Shown here in pieces: positions 1 through 5,162 of a stretch of DNA of 5,162 nucleotides (within the stretch, counting starts at the first letter, position 1; each line of letters opens with the position of its first letter). The DNA is from an uncultured Phycisphaerales bacterium (lineage in GTDB: Bacteria; Planctomycetota; Phycisphaerae; Phycisphaerales; UBA1924): NCBI GenBank assembly GCA_937871415.1, contig CALMQD010000032.1, positions 1-5,162 on the forward strand, written 5' to 3'. The notes beneath the pieces were generated by a model. The model searched no databases and was not told the DNA's origin. It saw only the letters and a program-made list of their open reading frames with translations. Both the position numbers and the translations under genes were made by a program.

Positions 1-660
1 GCCCGCGTCGGTCGCGGGCGCGCCCGGGGTGGCGGCGGCGTCGGCGAAGGAGCGCCGGAAGTCGGTGACTTCCTCGGGACGCTCGTCGACGAGCAGGACG
101 AAGACGAAGACGTCGGGGTGATTGCGGAGCAGGGCGGTCGCGAGGTCCTTCAGGAGCGTGGTCTTGCCGGCCTTGGGGGGCGAGACGATCAAACCGCGCT
201 GGCCGCGACCGATGGGACAGAAGAGATCCACCAGCCTGCACGACGCGGGGCAGCCGGGGTACTCGAGCGTGAGTCGCGGCTGCGGATCGATCGATGTGAG
301 GTCTTCGAACTTCTTGCTCTGGGCGAACTTCGCGGGGTCCTGGCCTTCGATGGCGATGATCTGTCCGACGACCGGCCCGGCGCGGCGCTGGTCGCGGTGC
401 GGGGCGCGGGCGTGGTGCGGCTGGCCGTGGCGACCTCTGTGCGCGTGGCCGGGGTGGTTCGGTGCACCGGCCGGTGCGCCATTGGACCGGTCGACGACTT
501 CGACGGTGAGCTCCACGCCGTGGCGCAGGTTGAACTTGGAGCCGAGCTCGGTGGGCAGGACGGGGTCCTGGTCGCTCTGCACGAGCCACGCCCCGTTCAA
601 TCGGCGGACACGCCCTTCGGAGCGTGGCGGCCAATCCAATATGCCTGTGTAGGTCGACAT
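1..660 (-). CDS. rho: Transcription termination factor Rho, N-terminal part (3' end cut by window edge)
   Basis: Rho is a hexameric RNA-dependent ATPase/translocase that ends transcription of untranslated RNA. The 220 visible residues show a cold-shock-like RNA-binding domain at about 5-120, opening with GILDW and containing FNLRHG (compare FNLRTGD in E. coli Rho). The ATPase core follows: CPIGRGQRGLIVSPPKAGKT at 148-167 (Walker A, K166/T167), then LLVDERPEEVTD at 189-200. E193 sits 26 residues after T167, the same spacing as E. coli T185 to catalytic E211. A His/Arg/Gly-rich insert (about 61-95) splits the RNA-binding domain. An Ala/Pro/Gly stretch (205-220) follows the DERPEE block, where E. 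coli has a short turn. From this ATG the usual N-terminal helical bundle is missing. An in-frame ATG at 750 would add 30 Gly-rich residues, and the frame stays open back to a stop at 982-984. A GGAGG at 677-681 is 16 bases from the chosen ATG, which is long. Identity is very secure; the start is not. The Walker B aspartate, Q-loop and R-loop lie beyond the edge. Confidence 0.95.
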   Translation of the reverse strand, partial: MSTYTGILDWPPRSEGRVRRLNGAWLVQSDQDPVLPTELGSKFNLRHGVELTVEVVDRSNGAPAGAPNHPGHAHRGRHGQPHHARAPHRDQRRAGPVVGQIIAIEGQDPAKFAQSKKFEDLTSIDPQPRLTLEYPGCPASCRLVDLFCPIGRGQRGLIVSPPKAGKTTLLKDLATALLRNHPDVFVFVLLVDERPEEVTDFRRSFADAAATPGAPATDAG

Positions 661-673
661 CCGTGAAGTCCCG

Positions 674-713
674 CCCCCTCCGCTCCCCCCCGCCCCCCCG
701 CCCCCCCGCCCCC
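674..713 (-). repeat. G-block tract at the rho start (five G runs; quadruplex-capable)
   Basis: On the rho sense strand this is five runs of 5, 7, 7, 7 and 5 G. The first four are separated by a single C, and the last by AGCGGA. On the plus strand it reads as an 8-base unit, seven C and one G, repeated about three times. Runs this long with one-base loops meet every usual criterion for an intramolecular G-quadruplex in DNA or RNA. It lies 14 to 53 bases upstream of the rho ATG at 660, so it is either 5' leader or, if translation starts at 750, codes for a Gly-rich segment. Function is not shown by the sequence. Confidence 0.8.
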
Positions 714-1008
714 GACTCGCACCCGATCCCGCGTGGTTGGCATCCCCCATCAACAACACCCGCGCCGGCCCGGTGGAGCCGGGTTCGACGTTCGCCGCGA
801 GATCGAGAGTCGCGTGTCGGCGGGCGGCGTGCCCGCGGGTGGACAGAGGTAGCGTACGCGAAGAACGTGGATCGTGCGCGGCATGAAGTGGCGCGTTTTC
901 GTGGGGAGGGTCAATAACAACCAACATGACCGTTTCGACGCGCATTGGCGGGGAAGCGGGGGTGTGATCGGGAGGCCGCGCCTAGCATCGGCCCGGAAGT
1001 CCGCGACG

Positions 1009-1035
1009 AATACCGATCAAAATGCTAATAAATAG
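1009..1035 (+). promoter_or_regulatory. AT-rich island, possible ptsI promoter region
   Basis: A run including ATCAAAATGCTAATAAAT stands out sharply from the surrounding GC-rich DNA about 110 bases before the ptsI ATG. AT-rich islands in GC-rich genomes often mark the -10 region. No good match to TTGACA is found at the right distance upstream, so this is a placement guess only. Confidence 0.25.
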
Positions 1036-1142
1036 CCCGGGTCGGCTCGCAGCGGTTCTTGGGGGAGCGTCACCGGCAGGAGGGTGGCGGGCCGGGGGTG
1101 GTGGCGGGTTGGACAACACACACTTCGGGGTCGGCAACAGGG

Positions 1143-2903
1143 ATGGAACTGCTCAAGGGCATCGCGGTCTCGCCCGGGATCGTCATCGGACGGGTCTTCG
1201 TCGTGGACGAGGAGCGCCGGCGCATCCCCAAGCGGGCGGTGCCGAGCGAGCGGCTGCAGATCGAGCACGACCGGATCTGGAAGGCGCTGGGGGGCGCGAT
1301 CGCGGAGCTCAACAGCCTGGCGGCCCAGACGCGCGAGAAGTTCGGGAGTGAGCCGGCGGACATCTTCCTGGTCCACGTGCGGATGCTCAGCGACGCGTCG
1401 CTGACGCGTCCGATGCACGAGGTCGTGGATCGGGAGAAGACGACGGCGGAGTACGGGGTGTGGAAGGCGTTCGAGGACCTGATCGCGCGGTTCGAGGCGC
1501 TGCCGGACGCGACGTTCAAAACGAAGATCGACGACCTGCGCGATTTGTCGCAGCGGGTGCTGCGGCAACTGATCGGCGAGCACAAGAGCCGCCTGAACCA
1601 GCTCGACCACCAGGCGGTGGTCGTGGCGCCGGACCTGACGCCGAGCCAGACGGCGGCGTTCAACCGGCAGCACGTGATCGCGTTCGCGACGGAGCTGGGC
1701 GGGCGGACGAGCCACACGGCGATCTTCGCGCGGGCGCTGGGCATCCCGGCGGTGGTCGGCCTGCCGCAACTGACCGAGCACTCGACGGACGGTCAGACGG
1801 TGATCATCGACGGTGACCGGGGGATCGTGGTGCTGGAGCCGGACCAGCACACGCTGGACGAGTACCGCTCGTACATCGAGGCGCGCAAGACGGTGCAGTT
1901 GTCGCTGGCGGAACTGGCGAAGCTGCCGTCGGTGACGACGGACGGGACGGCGATCAAGATCGTCGCGAACATCGAGTTTCCGAGCGAGATCCCGAGCGTG
2001 TTCGCGCAGGGGGGCGAGGGCGTGGGGCTGTACCGGACGGAGTATCTGTACCTGACGAGCGACAAGGAGCCGAGCGAGGACGACCACTTCCAGGCGTACA
2101 AGCACGCGGTGGAGCTGAGCGAGGGGCACCTGCTGACGATCCGGACGGTGGACCTGGGGGCGGACAAATACACCCAGGAGAGGGCGGACAATCCGGAGCG
2201 CAACCCCTTCCTGGGGCTGCGGTCGATCCGGTATTGCCTGCAGAACCTGGCGATGTTCAAGACGCAGTTGCGGGCGCTCTTGAGAGCGAGCGCGTACGGA
2301 CCGATGAAGGTGATGTTCCCGCTGATCACCACGACCAGCGAGTTCCGCCAGGCCAAGATGCTCCTCAACGACGTGATGGAGGACCTCGAGGACGAGGGGA
2401 TCGCGTTCGACCGGGGGATCGAGGTGGGGATGATGGTGGAGGTGCCGGCGAGCGCGGTGATGGCGAATGTCTTTGCGCGCGAGGCGGCGTTCTTCTCGAT
2501 CGGGACCAACGACCTGGTGCAGTACACGCTCGCGGTCGATCGGACCAACGAGCGGGTCGCGGACCTGTACGCGCCGTGCCATCCGGCGGTGATCAAACTG
2601 ATCCGGGACGTGATCCGGGCGGGGCGGCACTACCAGATCCCGGTGTCGTGCTGCGGGGAATCGGCCGGGGAGCCGGAATATGCCCTCTTGCTCATCGGGC
2701 TGGGGCTCCGTACCCTATCGGTGACGGGATCATCGATCCCGGTGCTCAAGCGGCTCGTGCGGAGCGTGAGCATCAACCAGTGCGAGCGGCTGGCTAAGAA
2801 GGCCAGCACACTCGATTCCGACGCCGCGGTCCAGGCATTCCTGAAGGACCGGGCTCGAAAGATCATCCCCGAGGCGTTCGACGGACGTTCCGACGATCAC
2901 TAG
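1143..2903 (+). CDS. ptsI: Phosphoenolpyruvate-protein phosphotransferase (PTS enzyme I)
   Basis: Cytoplasmic enzyme I autophosphorylates from PEP on a histidine and passes the phosphate to HPr, the first step of the phosphotransferase system. The product is 586 residues (E. coli 575). It opens with MELLKGIAVSPGIVIGRVFV, the usual family start. The phospho-His motif GGRTSHTAIFARALGIPAVVG places the active histidine at H191. The PEP-binding barrel shows GVGLYRTEYLY (R298), IRTVDLGADK (R334), FFSIGTNDLVQYTLAVDRTN and SCCGESAGE (catalytic Cys C504). All are offset by two from E. coli H189, R296, R332 and C502, so the enzyme looks active. There is no GAF domain, arguing against PtsP. Start choice: the frame extends upstream to TTG 1059 and GTG 1098, the latter 13 bases after AGGAGGG (1078-1084), but those residues are low complexity. 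ATG 1143 fits the family although it has no clear Shine-Dalgarno. Neither HPr nor enzyme II genes are adjacent. Confidence 0.96.
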   Translation: MELLKGIAVSPGIVIGRVFVVDEERRRIPKRAVPSERLQIEHDRIWKALGGAIAELNSLAAQTREKFGSEPADIFLVHVRMLSDASLTRPMHEVVDREKTTAEYGVWKAFEDLIARFEALPDATFKTKIDDLRDLSQRVLRQLIGEHKSRLNQLDHQAVVVAPDLTPSQTAAFNRQHVIAFATELGGRTSHTAIFARALGIPAVVGLPQLTEHSTDGQTVIIDGDRGIVVLEPDQHTLDEYRSYIEARKTVQLSLAELAKLPSVTTDGTAIKIVANIEFPSEIPSVFAQGGEGVGLYRTEYLYLTSDKEPSEDDHFQAYKHAVELSEGHLLTIRTVDLGADKYTQERADNPERNPFLGLRSIRYCLQNLAMFKTQLRALLRASAYGPMKVMFPLITTTSEFRQAKMLLNDVMEDLEDEGIAFDRGIEVGMMVEVPASAVMANVFAREAAFFSIGTNDLVQYTLAVDRTNERVADLYAPCHPAVIKLIRDVIRAGRHYQIPVSCCGESAGEPEYALLLIGLGLRTLSVTGSSIPVLKRLVRSVSINQCERLAKKASTLDSDAAVQAFLKDRARKIIPEAFDGRSDDH

Positions 2904-2930
2904 GCCGCGGGGGAACAAACTCGGCGTGCG

Positions 2931-2948
2931 GGCGCTGGAACGAGCGCC
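2931..2948 (+). terminator. Small hairpin just after ptsI (weak terminator candidate)
   Basis: GGCGCT and AGCGCC form a perfect 6-base stem around a GGAACG loop, 28 bases after the ptsI stop. No T-run follows, so it is not a classic intrinsic terminator. It could stabilise the 3' end of the transcript or be chance in GC-rich sequence. Confidence 0.3.
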
Positions 2949-3110
2949 GGGCACGCGAATCGACTGACCCCCTCCCGGCGTACGGAGCGGCTTGGCCGCG
3001 CGGCGCAGGTGGAAGAGGCCGGGCCCAGCCCGAGCCGAACCCGACGGGAGGCGTCCGAGGCGACGGGCCGCTGGCCTTGCTCGCCCCTCGCGGGAGACCC
3101 CGCTGAGCCG

Positions 3111-3127
3111 ATGGTGAATGGCACCAT
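3111..3127. repeat. Perfect inverted repeat ATGGTG-n5-CACCAT
   Basis: A 17-base dyad with 6-base arms and an AATGG spacer lies midway between ptsI and the RNase gene. Its arms are less GC-rich than the surroundings. It could be a protein-binding operator-like site or a small RNA hairpin. It is a single copy, and no regulator is visible to pair it with. Confidence 0.3.
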
Positions 3128-3377
3128 GCCCGGCTCGCGGCCCGCGGAGCGTTCCGCGTCGGGAGCGTCCGCAGAGCGGGCGCGGCGCGGGACAGGACGC
3201 GTTGCACAGGCGTCACGGCGCGGAAGATCCGGCGCGTGACGCGGGCCTGCGTGGGTTCTTCCTTTCGTGTCCGGCGCAAGAGCAGGGTCCGCCCCGCCGA
3301 AGAGGCGTTCAGGGCGCGTGTTCATTCAACGCACATTTTGTGTCGCGGAGCTCCGAGTCGGGGCCCGCCGTCGCTCG

Positions 3378-3394
3378 CCGGCCCTTCTGGCCGG
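3378..3394 (+). promoter_or_regulatory. Hairpin in the probable 5' leader of the RNase E/G gene
   Basis: CCGGCC and GGCCGG form a perfect 6-base GC stem around a CTTCT loop, ending 52 bases before the ATG at 3447. It would lie in the untranslated leader. E. coli rne mRNA is autoregulated through leader hairpins, so a similar role is conceivable, but only the stem itself is seen here. Confidence 0.35.
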
Positions 3395-3424
3395 GCGCAG
3401 CGTGTCATCGCGCTGAACCGCTCG

Positions 3425-3431
3425 AAAGGAA
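3425..3431 (+). promoter_or_regulatory. Shine-Dalgarno-like AAAGGAA before the RNase E/G gene
   Basis: AAAGGAA is the only good purine-rich site before this gene. It directly abuts an in-frame ATG at 3432, which is too close for normal pairing, and its AAGGA core is 16 bases from the ATG at 3447, which is on the long side. It favours 3447 only slightly; the two starts differ by five residues (MVRTV). Confidence 0.45.
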
Positions 3432-3446
3432 ATGGTTCGAACAGTC

Positions 3447-5131
3447 ATGACCAGCAGCAACAAGAACGGTCGCCAGATGGTGATCAACTACGTCCCGGGG
3501 GAAGAGTGCCGGGTGGCGATCGTGGAGAACGGGAGGCTCGAGGAACTGCACGCGGAGCGCATGGACAGCGCGAGCCACGTCGGGAACATCTACGTGGGCA
3601 GGGTGACGAACGTGGAGCCGGCGATCCAGGCGGCGTTCATCGACTTCGGCCTGTCGTCGAACGGCTTCCTGCACGTGACGGACCTGCACCCGCAGTACTT
3701 CCCGGGCGAGGACGAGGAGACGACGGAGCGCGTGGGCAAGAAGACGCCGCGGCGCGAGCGTCCGCCGATCCAGGCGTGCCTGCGTCGCGGGCAGGAGATC
3801 GCGGTGCAGGTGCTGAAGGAGGGCGTGGGGACCAAGGGCCCGACGGTCACGAGTTACCTGAGCATCCCGGGGCGGTTCCTGGTGATGATGCCGCAGATGG
3901 ACCGTGTGGGCGTGTCGCGGAAGGTGGAGGACGAGGAGACGCGCCGGAAGATGCGCGAGATCCTCGACCAACTGGACCTTCCGGAGGGGTTCGGGTTCAT
4001 CCTGCGCACGGCGGGGATGGACCGGGGGAAGATGGAGCTCAAGCGCGATCTGGCGTACCTGCAGCGGCTGTGGAAGGACATGGAGAAGCGCTGGAAGACG
4101 GGGAGCAAGCCGCGTCTGCTGTACTCCGAGAGCGACCTGCTGGTGCGGGCGCTGCGGGACATGCTGACGACGGAGATCGACCGGGTGGTGGTGGACAACG
4201 ACTCGGCGCTGAACCGGGCGGCGAAGTTCCTGAAGATCGTGGCGCCGCGGTCGTCGACGCGCCTGGTGCGGTACTCGGGTCGTGCGCCGATCTTCCACGC
4301 GATGGGGATCGAGCCGCAGATCCAGACGATCCACGCGCGCGAGGTTCCCCTGCCGGGGGGCGGCCGGCTGGTGATCGACGAGGCGGAGGCGCTGGTCGCG
4401 ATCGACGTGAACTCGGGCAAGATGCGGGACGCGCGGGACGCGGAGACGACGGCGTACCGCACGAACATGGAGGCGGCGGAGGAGATCGCGCGGCAGCTGC
4501 GTCTGCGTGACGTGGGCGGGGTGATCATCAACGACTTCATCGACATGCGCTCGCTCAAGCACCGGCGCGAGCTGGAGACGAGGTTCAAGGACCTGCTCAA
4601 GAACGACCGGGCGCGGACGACGACGGCGTCGATCTCGCCCTTCGGCGTGCTGGAGATGACGCGCCAGCGCATGCGCGGCAGCCACGAGAGCGTTCACTTC
4701 GCGGGTTGCCCGACGTGCAAGGGGCGCGGGCTGATCCAGAAGCCGGATTCGGTGGCGGCGGACGGCCTGCGCGAGCTGCAGGCGGTGCTGGCCAACGAGC
4801 GCGTGTCGCGGGTCGAGATGGTGGTGCACCCGCGGATCGCGGGCGAGCTGCTCTCGAGCCGGCGCAAGGCTTTGACGCGGATCGAGCGGTTCTTCTCCAA
4901 GCACGTCGACGTGCGCGTGAGCGAGGCGATCCCGCTCGACCGGCTGAGTTTCTACGCGTACGACGAGCGCGGGGCGGACATCGACCTGTCGCGCGTGCGG
5001 ACGGACGTGCTGCGCGACGAGGACCTGCAGGCCTACCAGGCGCCCGAGGGGGAGAACTGGGCCGAGGACCTGCCCGAGTCCGAGGTGGTGGAATCCGAGC
5101 CGGTCGAAGAGGAGGAAGCGGCGGCGCTGCA
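3447..5131 (+). CDS. Rne/Rng family ribonuclease (RNase E/G), 3' end cut
   Basis: A single-strand endoribonuclease of RNA decay and rRNA/tRNA maturation. About 561 genuine residues are visible. After a short lead (VINYVPGEECRVAIVENGRL) comes an S1-type domain at about 38-140 (GNIYVGRVTNVEPAIQAAFI, then GFLHV). The 5'-sensor segment FILRTAG has R187/T188 (E. coli R169/T170). The DNase I-like catalytic part has ALVAIDVNSGK with D320 and GGVIINDFIDM with D363. Their spacing of 43 equals E. coli D303 to D346. The zinc-link CPTCKGRG has C421/C424 (E. coli C404/C407). A small C-terminal domain follows, then an acidic tail from about 540 (ESEVVESEPVEEEE). The core is intact, so activity is expected. 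Whether it is a short RNase G or an RNase E with a long scaffold tail cannot be told because the sequence ends. The frame stays open to 5162, but the last 31 bases are adapter. An in-frame ATG also exists at 3432; a stop at 3414-3416 limits extension. Confidence 0.95.
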
Positions 5132-5162
5132 ATCGGAAGAACGTCGTGTAGGGAAAGAGTGT
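5132..5162. other. Residual Illumina sequencing adapter (non-biological)
   Basis: The last 31 bases equal the reverse complement of the Illumina read-1 adapter (the one ending CTCTTCCGATCT), from ATCGGAAGA onward, with a single mismatch: A instead of G at 5141. The 20-base part CGTCGTGTAGGGAAAGAGTG is exact. The sequence stops at the natural end of that adapter. A chance match of this length at the very end of a contig is not credible. Residues read from this stretch (SEERRVGKEC) should be removed from the RNase protein. Confidence 0.95.

Larger units (their letters stand above)
661..1142. other. Divergent intergenic region between rho and ptsI
   Basis: This 482-base stretch separates two divergent genes and so should hold both promoters. 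Besides the G-block tract I see a short inverted repeat CCCGG-TGGAG-CCGGG at 770-784 and two AT-rich islands: 913-927 (AATAACAACCAACAT) and 1009-1035. No clear -35/-10 pair could be placed in either direction. The plus-strand reading frame across 624-917 is Pro/Arg-rich low complexity with no domain, and I do not regard it as a gene. No tRNA or known RNA was recognised. Confidence 0.6.
2904..3431. other. Intergenic region between ptsI and the RNase E/G gene
   Basis: More than 500 bases lie between two genes on the same strand. Open frames exist on both strands (for example 2900-3325 and 2863-3279 minus, 3009-3239 plus), but their products are Arg/Pro/Ala/Ser-rich with no recognisable domain, as expected by chance in GC-rich DNA. 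Three perfect 6-base inverted repeats are present and listed separately. An AT-richer patch at about 3318-3342 (GTTCATTCAACGCACATTTT) may belong to the promoter of the downstream gene. I recognise no tRNA, RNase P RNA, tmRNA or SRP RNA motif. The length suggests a long 5' leader, an independent promoter, or a small RNA I cannot identify. Confidence 0.55.

Noticed and set aside
118..666. Plus-strand frames opposite rho
   Set aside because: Antisense shadows of rho; no family motif, whereas the minus strand gives clear Rho sequence.
770..790. tRNA-like T-loop GGTTCGA next to a short stem
   Set aside because: No matching T-stem after the loop, and no acceptor, D or anticodon arms can be built.
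1017..2630. 537-codon minus-strand open frame opposite ptsI
   Set aside because: Its product is Arg/His/Leu-rich with no domain, and it lies opposite a gene with all enzyme I motifs. Long antisense frames are expected in such GC-rich DNA.
2863..3325. Two minus-strand frames of about 140 codons in the ptsI-RNase gap
   Set aside because: Arg/Pro/Ser-rich products without domains, overlapping each other in different frames; compositional noise.
3236..4510. 424-codon plus-strand frame overlapping the RNase gene
   Set aside because: Out of frame with the RNase motifs and made of Gly/Arg/Ala/Asp low complexity; a frame shadow.
3405..5132. 575-codon minus-strand open frame opposite the RNase gene
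   Set aside because: Same antisense effect: Arg/His/Leu-rich, no domain, and it begins inside the adapter junction.
1..5162. CRISPR array, insertion sequence, phage or defence genes
   Set aside because: No spaced direct repeats, transposase motifs or defence domains were found on either strand.

Overview
The window is GC-rich bacterial DNA with third codon positions almost all G or C. It carries three housekeeping genes: rho (minus strand, cut by the left edge), ptsI (plus strand, complete) and an RNase E/G-family gene (plus strand, cut by the right edge). The GC bias, the sparse Shine-Dalgarno signals, the long gaps and the unusual Rho fit a planctomycete, perhaps of the Phycisphaerae type. 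That assignment is an inference from gene character only; no marker gene here proves it.

Layout. Bases 1-660 encode the N-terminal part of transcription terminator Rho, ending just after the catalytic glutamate region. A 482-base gap follows. Next to rho it holds a striking run of G blocks (on the rho sense strand), and it must contain the divergent promoters of rho and ptsI. Bases 1143-2903 encode enzyme I of the phosphotransferase system, with every catalytic residue I could check in place. A 543-base gap follows with several small perfect inverted repeats but no convincing gene. From 3447 an RNase E/G catalytic core is nearly complete, including both metal-binding aspartates, the zinc-link cysteines and the 5'-end sensor, and it runs into an acidic tail.

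The last 31 bases (5132-5162) are not biological. They match the reverse complement of the standard Illumina read-1 adapter at 30 of 31 positions. The true sequence therefore stops near 5131, and the apparent C-terminus of the RNase beyond that point is artefact.

How the genes relate. Rho and RNase E/G both act on RNA: Rho terminates untranslated transcripts, and RNase E/G cleaves 5'-monophosphorylated RNA. Enzyme I starts phosphate transfer from PEP to HPr and has no obvious functional tie to them. No HPr or enzyme II gene is visible. I found no evidence of a new multi-gene system. The points most worth following are the adapter tail, the G-block tract at the rho start and the His/Arg-rich insert in Rho.
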